A DNA stretch of 64,000 bases. Source: Streptomyces sp. CMB-StM0423. Its GTDB lineage: Bacteria; Actinomycetota; Actinomycetes; Streptomycetales; Streptomycetaceae. Below the pieces are notes generated by a model, which did no database searches, was not told the DNA's origin, and saw nothing but the letters and a program-made list of their open reading frames with translations. Shown one piece after another: positions 18,892 through 27,904 of the stretch (position 1 is the first letter of the stretch; every line of letters begins with the position of its first letter). A program made the translations under genes and the position numbers. Location: the NCBI RefSeq assembly GCF_002847285.1, contig NZ_CP025407.1, forward strand, positions 7,567,001 to 7,631,000, given 5' to 3'.

Positions 18892-19977
18892 ATGACACTC
18901 ATGTACGGCGCTGACATAATCGCCCGCATGCAGCAGTCATTCGACAGGCGCGCCGGGCTCGGGCTCGCGCTGGCCTCCGCGCTCGCGTTCGGCGGTTCCG
19001 GGGTGGCGGCCAAGCCGCTCATCGAGCAGGGCATGGACTCGCTGCACGTGGTGTGGCTGCGTATCGCCGGGGCCGCGCTGGTGCTGCTGCCGCTCGCCTG
19101 GCGGCACCGCACGCTGGTACGGGAGCGGCCCGCGCTGCTCGCCGGGTTCGGCGTGCTCGCGGTCGCCGGCGTGCAGGCGTTCTACTTCGCGGCGATCGCC
19201 CGGATCCCGGTCGGGGTGGGGCTGCTCATCGAGTTCTTCGGGCCCGCCCTGGTGCTGGGCTGGGTGCGGTTCGTCCAGCGGCGGCCGGTCACCCGGCAGG
19301 CGGCGGTCGGCGTGCTTTTCGCGGTCACCGGGCTGGCCTGCGTGGTCGAGGTCTGGGCCGGCCTCGGCTTCGACGCGCTCGGGCTGCTCCTCGCCTTCGG
19401 CGCGGCCTGCTGCCAGTGCGCGTACTTCGTCCTCGCCGGGCACGGCACCGATTCCGCCGACGGCAAGGCGCCGAACCCGCTGGGCGTCATCGCGTACGGG
19501 CTGATCGTCGGCGCCGTCGTGCTCACCCTCGTCTCCCGGCCCTGGAACCTGGAGTGGTCGCTGCTCGGCGAGCGCGCGGAACTCGGCGACATGCGGCCGC
19601 CTGCCTGGGTGCTGATCGTCTGGATCGTCCTGGTCACGACCGTGCTGGCGTATCTGTTCGGCGTCCTCGCGGTGCGCCGGCTCTCGCCGCCGGTGGCGGG
19701 GGTCGTCGCGTGTCTGGAGGCGGTCGTCGCGTCGGTGCTGGCGTGGGTGCTGCTGTCGGAGCACCTGGGCGCGGCGCAGATCGTGGGCGGCGCGCTGGTG
19801 CTGATCGGCGCGTTCACCGCGCAACTGGCGGCGCCTGCGTCCGGTTCCGGCGAGCGGGGCGAGCCGGTGGCCGGGAACGTGCCGCGGCCGCGCGAGGGCG
19901 GCGAGGAGCCGTCCGGCGACGCGCCCGCGGCACCCACCGCCGACGCGTCGCCGGACGGTCAGCCCGCAGGCAGGTAG
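18892..19977 (+). CDS. EamA/DMT family transporter
   Basis: ATG 18892 has AGGAG at 18878-18882 and gives 361 residues; ATG 18928 is an alternative without a ribosome site. Ten hydrophobic segments span residues 20-320 in two EamA repeats (LALASALAFGGSGVAAKPLI and the second repeat ending in VLIGAFTAQLA). The hydrophilic C-terminal tail (about 325-361) is rich in Pro, Gly and Glu. These proteins export amino acids or metabolites. The substrate is unknown. Its end overlaps the convergent PNPOx-like gene by 19 bp. Confidence 0.88.
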   Translation: MTLMYGADIIARMQQSFDRRAGLGLALASALAFGGSGVAAKPLIEQGMDSLHVVWLRIAGAALVLLPLAWRHRTLVRERPALLAGFGVLAVAGVQAFYFAAIARIPVGVGLLIEFFGPALVLGWVRFVQRRPVTRQAAVGVLFAVTGLACVVEVWAGLGFDALGLLLAFGAACCQCAYFVLAGHGTDSADGKAPNPLGVIAYGLIVGAVVLTLVSRPWNLEWSLLGERAELGDMRPPAWVLIVWIVLVTTVLAYLFGVLAVRRLSPPVAGVVACLEAVVASVLAWVLLSEHLGAAQIVGGALVLIGAFTAQLAAPASGSGERGEPVAGNVPRPREGGEEPSGDAPAAPTADASPDGQPAGR

Positions 19978-20630
19978 CCGGGCGGCGCGATGCCCGGGGC
20001 GAGGTCGCCGGCCGGTACGGGCGGGCCGTAGACGGGTGCGACGGGCACCACCCCCGTCCAGTACGGCAGTTCCAGGTCCTCCGGCTCGTCCTCGGGGCCG
20101 CCGGTGCGCGTCTTGACCGAGACCTCCTCGATGGCGAGCCGGAGCACCGCGGTCCTGGCCAGCTCCTTGGCGTTCGCGCGCCGGGAGTCGTCGGCCCGGC
20201 CGGGGACGATGTGGTCGACGATCCTGTCGAGGGCCATGGTCCGCTCGTCGTGGTCGGTCACGGCGTACGCGTCGCCGTGCAGCACCGCGGAGCGGTAGTT
20301 GATCGAGTGGTGGAACGCGGAGCGGGCCAGCACCAGCCCGTCGACGTGCGTGACCGTCAGGCACACCGGCATCCCGGCGTCCCCGGCCCGCCCGGCGGTG
20401 CGCAGCGGGCGGGAGCCGGTGGAGCCGTGTACGTACACCTGCTCGCCGACGCGCGCGTAGAGCGTGGGCAGGACGACGGGGCGGCCGTCCCGGATGAAGC
20501 CGAGGTGGCAGACGTAGCCGGCGTCGAGCACGGAGTGCACCACTTCGCGGTCGTACGACGCGCGCTCGCGGGAGCGCGTCGGCACGGTGCGGTCGGTGGG
20601 GCGGTAGGCGGCGGGGGGCGTGGTGGACAC
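19959..20630 (-). CDS. Pyridoxamine 5'-phosphate oxidase family flavin-binding protein
   Basis: GTG 20630 has AGGGAG at 20638-20643 (minus strand). The 223 residues show the PNPOx-like split barrel: VVHSVLDAGYVCHLGFIRDG, PVVLPTLYARVGEQVYVHGS, CLTVTHVDGLVLARSAFHHS and NYRSAVLHGDAY. This is the Pyridox_ox_2 / nitroimidazole-reductase-like subgroup, which binds FMN or F420. It need not act on pyridoxine. The gene is divergent from a MocR regulator across a perfect palindrome, so it is the likely target of that regulator. Confidence 0.85.
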   Translation of the reverse strand: MSTTPPAAYRPTDRTVPTRSRERASYDREVVHSVLDAGYVCHLGFIRDGRPVVLPTLYARVGEQVYVHGSTGSRPLRTAGRAGDAGMPVCLTVTHVDGLVLARSAFHHSINYRSAVLHGDAYAVTDHDERTMALDRIVDHIVPGRADDSRRANAKELARTAVLRLAIEEVSVKTRTGGPEDEPEDLELPYWTGVVPVAPVYGPPVPAGDLAPGIAPPGYLPAG

Positions 20631-20710
20631 GGGCTGCTCCCTCGGTGCTCGGCGGTGCTCGGCGGTACGTGCCGCCGGCTGCGCGGCGGCGGTGTCGAGT
20701 TGCGATCCTC

Positions 20711-20726
20711 ATTGCACTAGTGCAAT
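20711..20726. promoter_or_regulatory. Perfect 16-bp palindromic operator between PNPOx-like gene and mocR
   Basis: ATTGCACTAGTGCAAT is a perfect dyad directly before the mocR ATG at 20727, in the 96-bp gap between divergent genes. Its position implies a leaderless mocR transcript and repression or activation of both genes by MocR binding. GntR-type helix-turn-helix proteins usually bind short perfect dyads of this kind. Confidence 0.65.
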
Positions 20727-22067
20727 ATGCTCTTTGTGCTAGGAGAGTATCGGATCGAAGGCCGGGGCGCAGCAGAGATCTCTGCCAGCATCGAGCGCGG
20801 CATCGGCGCCGGTGCGCTGCAGCCCGGCGCCCCGCTGCCGCCGCTGCGCGCGCTGGCGGCGGAGCTGGCGGTCAACCCGAACACGGTGGCCGCCGCGTAC
20901 CGCATGCTGCGTGAGCGCGGCGTCGTCGAGACCGCGGGCCGGCGCGGCACCCGGGTGCGCGCCCGCCCCGCCACCGCGCCCCGCGAGCAGATCAGCGTCG
21001 CCGTGCCGCCCGGTGCCCGCGACCTGTCCACCGGCAACCCCGACCCCGCCCTGCTGCCCCCGCTCGCCGGCGCCCTCGCCGCCGCGGCCGCCCGGCACGG
21101 CACGTCCCCCGTGCTCTACGGCGACGAGGGCGTCGCCCCCGAGCTGGCCCGCCTCGCCCGCGCCGACTTCGACGCCGACGGCGTGCCCCCGGGCCCCGTC
21201 GCCGTCACCTCCGGCTCGCTGGACGCGATCGAGCGCGCCCTCGCCGCCCATCTGCGCCCCGGCGACGCGGTCGCGGTCGAGGACCCCGCCTGGGGCAGCC
21301 TCCTCGACCTCGTGCCCGCGCTCGGCCTGCGGCCGGTGCCGGTCGAGCTGGACGAAGAAGGGCCGCTGCCGGAGCGTGCCGCGGCGGCGCTGGCCTCCGG
21401 CGCGCGCGCCCTCGTCGTGACCTCCCGCGCGCAGAACCCGACGGGCGCCGCGCTCACTCGGGAGCGCGCCGCCGAACTGCGCGCCGTTCTCGCCCGGCAC
21501 CCGGACGTGCTGCTCGTCGAGGACGACCACGGCCACGCGATCGTCGACCTGCCGTTCCAGCCGCTGGCCGGCGCCGCACGGCACTGGCTCGCGGTGCGCT
21601 CCGCCGCCAAGGCGTACGGTCCCGACCTGCGGCTCGCGGTGCTCACCGGGGACCGGGTGACCGTGGACCGCGTCGAGGGCCGCCAGCGCCTCGGCCCCGG
21701 CTGGGTCAGCCGGCTGCTCCAGGACACGGTCGTCCACCTGCGCCGCAGCGGGATCCTGGATCCGGCGGCGGTCGCCCGCTCGTACGGCGAGCGGCGCGAG
21801 GCGCTGCTGACGGCGCTGCGGCGGCGGGGAGTCGAGGCCACCGGGCGCAGCGGGATGAACGTCTGGCTGCCGGTCCCCGACGAGACCTCCGCGGTCACCC
21901 AGCTCCTGCGGTCCGGCTGGGCGGCGGCGCCCGGGGCCCGCTTCCGCCTCGCCTCGCCGCCCGGCATCCGGCTGACCGTCTCGCCGCTGGCGGGCGAGGA
22001 CGTGGAGCCGCTGGCGGACGCGGTGGCGACGGCGGTACGGCCCGCGCCCGGACGGCGGTGGGTCTGA
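20727..22067 (+). CDS. MocR-type GntR/aminotransferase transcriptional regulator
   Basis: ATG 20727 abuts the palindrome and gives 446 residues. A GntR winged helix is at about 10-75 (LQPGAPLPPLRALAAELAVN, then PNTVAAAYRMLRERGVVETA). An aminotransferase class I fold follows. The likely pyridoxal-phosphate lysine is Lys295 in RSAAKAYGPDLR, and LVTSRAQNPTGAALT and LVEDDHGHAIVDL are the usual substrate and cofactor loops. MocR proteins sense pyridoxal phosphate or amino compounds. The divergent PNPOx-like gene is a natural target and would link vitamin B6 chemistry to the regulator. Confidence 0.9.
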   Translation: MLFVLGEYRIEGRGAAEISASIERGIGAGALQPGAPLPPLRALAAELAVNPNTVAAAYRMLRERGVVETAGRRGTRVRARPATAPREQISVAVPPGARDLSTGNPDPALLPPLAGALAAAAARHGTSPVLYGDEGVAPELARLARADFDADGVPPGPVAVTSGSLDAIERALAAHLRPGDAVAVEDPAWGSLLDLVPALGLRPVPVELDEEGPLPERAAAALASGARALVVTSRAQNPTGAALTRERAAELRAVLARHPDVLLVEDDHGHAIVDLPFQPLAGAARHWLAVRSAAKAYGPDLRLAVLTGDRVTVDRVEGRQRLGPGWVSRLLQDTVVHLRRSGILDPAAVARSYGERREALLTALRRRGVEATGRSGMNVWLPVPDETSAVTQLLRSGWAAAPGARFRLASPPGIRLTVSPLAGEDVEPLADAVATAVRPAPGRRWV

Positions 22068-22130
22068 GGGGCGTAAGGGCTGCCCGTCCGTACGGGCGTA
22101 CGGAACCCCGTACGGAGAACGCTCAGGCCG

Positions 22131-22913
22131 TCACGTCCGCTCCTCCCGCGGGCGGCTGCGCGAGAGCGCCGCGCCCGCTAGCACCACCGCCGCGCCCACC
22201 GGCGTGTTCCACGTCAGCTCCTCGCCGAGCAGCGCCACCCCGGCCGCGGTGGCGATGACGGGGATGACGTACGTGACCGTGTGCGCCGTCGTCGGCCCCA
22301 CGTCCGCCACCAGCCCGTGCTGCACGAGCACCGCGAGCCCCGTGCCCAGCACCCCCAGCGTGACGACCGCCAGCAGCGGCCCGGCCGGGAGCGCGGTCGG
22401 CACCGAGGTGAACAGCGCGGTGGCCACGGCCAACTGGGCGGTGCCGAGGAGCAGTTGCGTGCCGGCGACCGACAGGTGGGAGTGCCCGAGGCCGGCGAGC
22501 GTACGGCGGACGTAGATCCAGCCGACGGCGTAGCTGGCGGCGGCGAGCAGCGCGAGCACGGTGCCCAGCGGGTCCTGGCCGGTGAAGCCCCGCCATGCGC
22601 CGAGGACGGTCAGCACCCCGGCGAACCCGAGCCCGAGCCCCGCGACCCGGCGGCGCGTCGGCCGGTCCTCCCGCAGTGCGACGAGGGCGAGCAGCATCGC
22701 CCACAGCGGCGAGGTGGCGTTGCAGATCCCGGCGAGCGAGGAGCTGATGTGCAGCTCGGCGTAGGCGAAGAGGGAGAAGGGCAGTGCGTTGATGAAGAAG
22801 GCGGCCACCGCGATATGTCCCCACGTGCGGGCGCCGCGCGGCAGCCGCTCCCGGCGTATCGCGAGCGCGGCGACGAGGACGGCGGAGCCGAAGGCCATCC
22901 GGCCGAGCGTCAC
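22131..22913 (-). CDS. EamA family transporter with disrupted or unusual 5' end
   Basis: The shortest standard start is GTG 22913 (260 residues, about nine hydrophobic segments). Homology-like sequence continues upstream in the same frame: ALSVVWGFSFLLIKVGTDGF, the expected first membrane helix, preceded by a His-rich head. That frame is open back to a TAG at 23088-23090 but contains no ATG, GTG or TTG. An ATG at 23083 lies one base out of frame; one extra G after it would give MDQGTGSSHGH and restore the frame. So either a one-base deletion, a sequencing error or a CTG start applies. Without the upstream part the first helix is lost. Confidence 0.7.
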   Translation of the reverse strand: MTLGRMAFGSAVLVAALAIRRERLPRGARTWGHIAVAAFFINALPFSLFAYAELHISSSLAGICNATSPLWAMLLALVALREDRPTRRRVAGLGLGFAGVLTVLGAWRGFTGQDPLGTVLALLAAASYAVGWIYVRRTLAGLGHSHLSVAGTQLLLGTAQLAVATALFTSVPTALPAGPLLAVVTLGVLGTGLAVLVQHGLVADVGPTTAHTVTYVIPVIATAAGVALLGEELTWNTPVGAAVVLAGAALSRSRPREERT

Positions 22914-23107
22914 TTGCAGCGGAGCGAAGCCGTCGGTGCCGACCTTGATGAGCAGGAAGCTGAAGCCCCAGACGACCGACAGGGCGGTGAAACGGACGCG
23001 CCAGTCGAGGAGGGGCCGCCGGGATGCGGCGGCCGGGGAGTGGCTGTGCCGGTGTCCGTGGCTGCTGCCGGTGCCCTGGTCATGGAGCTACGGTGAGCCA
23101 CGGGTTC

Positions 23108-23149
23108 CTCGTAGCACAAGCGAGACTTTATGGCCCCTATCTCGTAGCA
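23108..23149. promoter_or_regulatory. Direct repeats CTCGTAGCA between divergent eamA and lysR genes
   Basis: CTCGTAGCA occurs at 23108-23116 and 23141-23149, 33 bp apart or about three helical turns. GCGAGA (23120-23125) and TCTCGT (23140-23145) also form an inverted repeat. The pair spans the shared promoter just before the lysR ATG at 23158. Such spacing fits a LysR tetramer contacting two sites. Confidence 0.5.
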
Positions 23150-23157
23150 TCACTTAC

Positions 23158-24057
23158 ATGTTGAATCTGGAGCGCCTGCGCACCCTCGCGGCCGTCGCCC
23201 GGCACGGATCCGTGAGCGCGGCGGCCGGCGGGCTGCACATCACGACCTCCGCCGTCTCCCAGCAACTCGCCAAGCTGGAGCGGGAGACCGGGCAGCAGTT
23301 GCTCGCCAAGAACGGCCGCGGCATCCGCCTCACCGACGCCGGCCGGCTGCTCGCCGAGCACGCCACCCTGATCCTCTCGCAGGTCGAGGCCGCGCAGTCC
23401 GAGCTGGAGGCGCACCGCGGGCGGCCCGTCGGGGAGCTGAGCCTCGCGGCGTTCCCGACCGCCGCCCGCGGGCTGTTCCCCGCCGCGCTCGCGGCGCTGC
23501 GCCGCGACCATCCCGAGCTGCGCGTACGGCTGCGGGAGCAGGAGCCGGACGAGACGGTGCCCGGCGTCACGCGCGGCGACCACGACCTCGGCGTCGTCCT
23601 GGACTGGTACAACAAACCCCTCCCGCTGCCGCCGGGGCTGTCCCGGGCGCCGCTGCTCGACGACCTCGCGGACGTCGCCGTGCCCGAGGGGCACCCGCTC
23701 GCGGACCGCGCGGACGTGGTCCTGGAGGACTTCGGGGCCGACGACTGGATCTCCTGGCCGGAGAGCGAGTTCTGCCACGACTGGCTGGTGTTCACCCTGC
23801 GCGCCAAGGGCATCGAACCGCACATCGCCCACACCGCGGAGGAGCACCACACGCAGCTCGCGCTCATCGCCGCCGGGCTCGGCGTGGCCGTCGCGCCGCG
23901 GCTGGGCCGCGGGGCGGTGCCCGCGGGCGTACGCATCCTGCCCGTACGCGGCGCGATGCGGCGGCACATCTACGCGATCTGGCGCGCCGACGCCGACCGC
24001 CGGCCGTCCATCAGGGAGGCCGTACGCGCCCTGCAGGCGGCGGGCCGCGCCCTCTGA
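23158..24057 (+). CDS. LysR-family transcriptional regulator
   Basis: ATG 23158 has no ribosome site and is probably leaderless. The 299-residue protein has the LysR HTH at 1-60 (LNLERLRTLAAVARHGSVSA, then TSAVSQQLAKLERETGQQLL) and an effector domain to the end. It is divergent from the EamA exporter and probably regulates it, an arrangement like ArgP/LysE-type exporters where an amino acid induces its own efflux. The effector is unknown. Confidence 0.9.
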   Translation: MLNLERLRTLAAVARHGSVSAAAGGLHITTSAVSQQLAKLERETGQQLLAKNGRGIRLTDAGRLLAEHATLILSQVEAAQSELEAHRGRPVGELSLAAFPTAARGLFPAALAALRRDHPELRVRLREQEPDETVPGVTRGDHDLGVVLDWYNKPLPLPPGLSRAPLLDDLADVAVPEGHPLADRADVVLEDFGADDWISWPESEFCHDWLVFTLRAKGIEPHIAHTAEEHHTQLALIAAGLGVAVAPRLGRGAVPAGVRILPVRGAMRRHIYAIWRADADRRPSIREAVRALQAAGRAL

Positions 24058-24185
24058 GCGCGGCCCGCGCGGCGCCGGGAGCCGTGGCGCCGCGGGCCGG
24101 GGCGCCGGGACCGGTGGCCGCCCCACCCGCGGCCGCCCGTCCCCGTACGTCCTGCCCTCGCCCCCGCCATCTGCTCCGTGCGCCG

Positions 24186-24650
24186 TCAGCCCTGGCGGAG
24201 GACGTCCCCGTCGACCCGTACGTCCTCCGCCGGCAGCGGCTCCAGGGCCGGGCCCTGCGCGACGCTGCCGTCCGTGATGGCGAACTTGCTGCCGTGACAC
24301 GCGCAGTTGATCGTGCCGTCCTCGACGCTGCTGACCAGGCAGCCCTGGTGCGTGCAGACCGCAGAGAACGCCTTGAACGCGCCCGGCTCCGGCTGCGTCA
24401 CGACCACCTTCTGGTCCTTGAAGATCTTGCCGCCGCCCTCGGGCACCTCGCTCGTGGTGCCGAGCTGCGCGCCGCCGTCGTCGCCGCCTTCCTGCGGCCG
24501 CACCTCCGTGCTGCCGGAGTCGCCCGAACCGCCGCCGTCGCCCGGGTCGTCGCCGCAGGCGGCGAGCGCGGCGGCGAGGCCGCCGGCGCCGACGGCGGCC
24601 ACGACGGTGCGGCGGGCGGTGAGCCGGGCCGGGTTGGGGGATTGCGTCAT
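24186..24650 (-). CDS. Rieske [2Fe-2S] protein, exported
   Basis: The 154-residue protein has an N-terminal signal (RRTVVAAVGAGGLAAALAAC) with Cys32 in a lipobox-like setting and Arg-Arg suggesting Tat export. After a Gly/Asp-rich linker, the Rieske cluster ligands are Cys99 and His101 (CTHQGC) and Cys116 and His119 (CACHGSKF), with Cys104 and Cys118 as the disulfide pair. It is a single-domain extracytoplasmic electron-transfer protein; the partner is unknown. It is not the cytochrome bc1 subunit, which is larger and has membrane helices. Confidence 0.93.
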   Translation of the reverse strand: MTQSPNPARLTARRTVVAAVGAGGLAAALAACGDDPGDGGGSGDSGSTEVRPQEGGDDGGAQLGTTSEVPEGGGKIFKDQKVVVTQPEPGAFKAFSAVCTHQGCLVSSVEDGTINCACHGSKFAITDGSVAQGPALEPLPAEDVRVDGDVLRQG

Positions 24651-24729
24651 GGTGGGGCCCTTTCCTGGTGCGCCGGTCGCCCGCCTTGGGCCGGCGGGCC
24701 CGGCGATCTGTTCGTGTGCCTCAGGCCCG

Positions 24730-26823
24730 TCATACGTACGCCGGGGGGTCGGCGTTCAGCTCCCGCCGCAGGAACGCCAGCTCGAACCAGAGGAGATTCT
24801 CGGCGATCGCGGCGTCGGAGATCATGTGCGACGCGCCGGGGACCGGAAGGACGCTGTGCGGCTTGCCCGCGGCCAGCAGCTCACCGGACAGCCGCAGGGT
24901 GTGGGCCGCGACGACGTTGTCGTCCGCCAGGCCGTGGACGAAGAGCAGGGGCCGGCGCAGCCGGTCGCCGAGCCCCACGAGCGACGAACGGTCGTAGTGC
25001 TCGGGGTACTTCTCGGGGTGGCCGAGGAAGCGCTCCTGGTAGTGCGTGTCGTACAGCCGGGCGTCGGTGACGGGCGCGCCCGCGATGGCGGCGTGGAAGA
25101 CGTCGGGCCGGGTGAGGACCGCCGCCGCGGCGAGGAAGCCGCCGAACGACCAGCCGCGGATGCCGACCCGGTCCAGGTCGAGGTCCGGATTGCCGGCCGC
25201 CGCCGCCTGCAGCCCCCGCACCTGGTCCGCGACGGCCTTGTCCCGCTTGTCCCCGGTGTTCATCCGCTCCCACGACGGCGCGCCGGGCGTGGCCCGCCCG
25301 TCGGTGACCAGCACCGCGAAGCCCTGCTCCGCGAACCACTGCGAGACCAGCGTCCACCACCCGCGCGCCGGCACCGCCAGCCGCAGCCCCGGCCCGCCGT
25401 ACGGGTCGCACAGCACCGGCAGCGGGCCGTCGCCGGGGCTGTGCCACGACGGCAGGAACAAGTTGCTGCGCAGCCCGTCCGGCCCGTCGAGGCGCTGCGG
25501 GCGGGGCCGGATCTCCGGCTCCTCGGCGCGGGAGGCCAGCGCCGCGGCCGGGCGGCCCGCGGCCAGCACCCGCGTCGCGGGACCGGCGGGCGTCACGCTC
25601 TCCAGCACCGTCGTCCCGCCGCCCGCGGCCGCCGTGTGGTGCCCTTGCTCCTCGGTCAGCGGCGCGCAGCCCGGCCCCGGTTCGTACGACCACACGTGCC
25701 GCTCCGCCGGGTCCTCGGCCGCCGTGAACAGCACCCGCTCGCCCGCGACCCCCAGCACCGCGCGCACCTGGAGCCCGGCGGGCGAGACGGGCTCGCCGTC
25801 GCGCAGGAGGCGGTACGTGTCCGTGGCGGTGTCGTTCCCGACTTGGAGCAGCGCGCCGGACGCGGTCCTGGCCGGCGTCCCCGGCACCAGCCGGGTCCAG
25901 TGCGCGTCGCGTGTCCCGGCGAGCACGCGGGTGTCGCCCGTGCCCGGGTCGGCGGCGAGCGTGAGCAGGGTGCGCTGGTCGCGGCTCTGCACGCCGAGGA
26001 GCGGGCCGTGGGCGTCCCAGCGGACGGTGGCCAGATACTCGTACGCCGCCCGGTCCCACCGCACCTCCGTACGGTGGCCGTCGAGCGTGACCACGTGCAG
26101 CGAGACGTCCGCGTTGGCCGTGCCGGCGACGGGGTAGCGCATGGTGCGCGGCTCGGCCGCCGGGTCCGCGGGGTCGGCGAGGTGCCAGCGCCGCACCCCT
26201 GACTCGTCCACGCGCGCGACGAGCAGCGCGCCGCCGTCCGGGGCCCACCAGTGGCCGCGGTCGCGGTGCATCGACTCGGCGGCGACGTGCTCGGGCAGCC
26301 CGTACGTCACGTCCGGCCCCTCCGGCGCCGCGAGCAGCCGGCCGGTGCCGTCCGCGACGGCGGCGACGTGCAGCGCGCCACCGGTGACGTACGCGACGTG
26401 CGTGCCGTCGGGGGAGAGGCGCGGGTCGACGGCGGGCCCGGCGGCCGGCACCCGGAACGGCGCCGATCCCTCGGTCCGTACCGCCCACAGCTCGCCGCCC
26501 AGGGCGAACACCGCGAGCCGCACGGCGGCGTCCGTGGTGTACGAGGTGACCCCCGACGTCCGCGTCCGCGCCCGCTCCCGCCGCACCCGCTCCGCCGCGG
26601 GCTCCGCCCCGCCCGGCACCAGCCCGCCCGGATCCGCCAACTCCCGCTCCGCACCCCCCTCGTACAGCCACAGCCGCGCCACGGCATCCGTGCCGCTCCC
26701 GGTGCGCAGGAACAGCACCCGCTCGCCGTCCGGCGAGACGGTCACACCGTGCGGCAGGCCGAGGGTGAATTTGCGGGTGCGGGCGAGGTGGCGGGGGAAC
26801 TCGGGCGTGGGGTTTGCGTTCAT
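24730..26823 (-). CDS. S9 family serine peptidase (prolyl oligopeptidase / DPP IV type)
   Basis: The likely start is ATG 26823 (697 residues, MNANPTPEFPRHLARTRKFT); the frame is open further up without support. A beta-propeller occupies roughly residues 1-430. The alpha/beta hydrolase domain carries the nucleophile Ser559 in RGWSFGGF, an acid near LFVHGLADDNV and the histidine in VPGASHMI. It has no signal peptide, so it probably cleaves short proline-containing peptides inside the cell. It is 79 bp from the Rieske gene on the same strand. Confidence 0.92.
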   Translation of the reverse strand: MNANPTPEFPRHLARTRKFTLGLPHGVTVSPDGERVLFLRTGSGTDAVARLWLYEGGAERELADPGGLVPGGAEPAAERVRRERARTRTSGVTSYTTDAAVRLAVFALGGELWAVRTEGSAPFRVPAAGPAVDPRLSPDGTHVAYVTGGALHVAAVADGTGRLLAAPEGPDVTYGLPEHVAAESMHRDRGHWWAPDGGALLVARVDESGVRRWHLADPADPAAEPRTMRYPVAGTANADVSLHVVTLDGHRTEVRWDRAAYEYLATVRWDAHGPLLGVQSRDQRTLLTLAADPGTGDTRVLAGTRDAHWTRLVPGTPARTASGALLQVGNDTATDTYRLLRDGEPVSPAGLQVRAVLGVAGERVLFTAAEDPAERHVWSYEPGPGCAPLTEEQGHHTAAAGGGTTVLESVTPAGPATRVLAAGRPAAALASRAEEPEIRPRPQRLDGPDGLRSNLFLPSWHSPGDGPLPVLCDPYGGPGLRLAVPARGWWTLVSQWFAEQGFAVLVTDGRATPGAPSWERMNTGDKRDKAVADQVRGLQAAAAGNPDLDLDRVGIRGWSFGGFLAAAAVLTRPDVFHAAIAGAPVTDARLYDTHYQERFLGHPEKYPEHYDRSSLVGLGDRLRRPLLFVHGLADDNVVAAHTLRLSGELLAAGKPHSVLPVPGASHMISDAAIAENLLWFELAFLRRELNADPPAYV

Positions 26824-26943
26824 GCCGAGACCATGCCCATAGATCGGCCGCCACCACCAGGGGGGTTGCCCTTTGCGGCCGCACTTCACAGTGGGTCCGA
26901 CGGGCGCCCGCGGGAGCGGACGGCAGTGCCGGCCGCGCGGCGT

Positions 26944-27780
26944 TCACGCCCCCCGCGGCGGGGCGGCGGCGGGTGCGAGGAGGGTGCGGAGCCGGCCCGG
27001 GGGGAGTCCGGATTCGGCGCGTACGACGTGCGTCATGTGCGCCTGGTCGGCGAAGCCGAGTGCGGCCGCGAGGCCGCCGAGGTCGCGCTCGCCCGCGGCC
27101 AGGCACTCCAGCGCCCGCGCGGCGCGCAGCCGGTTGCGGTAGCGGCTCAGCGTGGCGCCGGTCACCGCCCGGAACACCCGGCTCAGGTGGTGCGGCGAGC
27201 AGCCCAGCTCCGCGGCGAGGGCGAGCAGCCCCAGCCGGGGGTCGGCGGCCAGCGCCTCACGGGCGCCGTCGGCGAGCCGCCGCCGGGCCGCAGCCGTGGC
27301 CGGAGCGCCGCTCGCCACCCGGCGCGCGTCGAGCTGCGCGAGCGCCGCCGCGGTCAGGGCGACGGCCGACTCGGCGGCGCCGAAGGCGTCCCCGGGTCCG
27401 CGGCCCGCGGCCGCGCACAGCAGGCGGTGCCGCAGGGCCATCGCCGGTGTGGTGAACACCAGGCCCTCGGGTACGGCGGGATCGCCGCCCAGCAGCGAGG
27501 CGAGCAGCGGCTCCGAGGGCACGAGTTCCGTGTACCGGTCGGCGCCGCGCGGATGCGCGAACTGCTGCTCGCTGCCGAGCCGTTCGACGTACACCGACGC
27601 CGGGTCCATCGTCTGCTCCACCCCGTCCACCCACGCCCGTACGACACCGTCGCGGACGAGGACGAGCCCGAAGACGTCCGCGGCGCGCAGGGGCGTCCAC
27701 CCGGCGGGCGGATCGTCGCAGCGCACGTCGGCGACGCAGAGGTCGTCGGCGGTGAGGAGCGGGGACCGGATCACGGCCAT
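26944..27780 (-). CDS. AraC-family transcriptional regulator
   Basis: The 278-residue protein has an N-terminal sensing domain (VFGLVLVRDGVVRAWVDGVE) and a C-terminal AraC double HTH from about 170 (LAAELGCSPHHLSRVFRAVT, then LGFADQAHMTHVVRAESGL). It is divergent from the MBL-fold gene, 124 bp away, which may be its target. The ligand is unknown. Confidence 0.9.
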   Translation of the reverse strand: MAVIRSPLLTADDLCVADVRCDDPPAGWTPLRAADVFGLVLVRDGVVRAWVDGVEQTMDPASVYVERLGSEQQFAHPRGADRYTELVPSEPLLASLLGGDPAVPEGLVFTTPAMALRHRLLCAAAGRGPGDAFGAAESAVALTAAALAQLDARRVASGAPATAAARRRLADGAREALAADPRLGLLALAAELGCSPHHLSRVFRAVTGATLSRYRNRLRAARALECLAAGERDLGGLAAALGFADQAHMTHVVRAESGLPPGRLRTLLAPAAAPPRGA

Positions 27781-27904
27781 GCCCTTGAGCCTTGCACACG
27801 GGGACGGGGATCGCGCACGAACTTACAAGCGCGGGCGGGGCGATGGGCGCGAGGGTTGCTGCCATCCGGGGCCCGCGGGGCGGCCGGCGGAGAGGGGAGC
27901 GGAG

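Noticed and set aside
24881..27106. 741-codon frame antisense/alternate to the S9 peptidase
   Set aside because: Shadow frame with Arg/Gly-rich sequence; the S9 frame has clear catalytic motifs.
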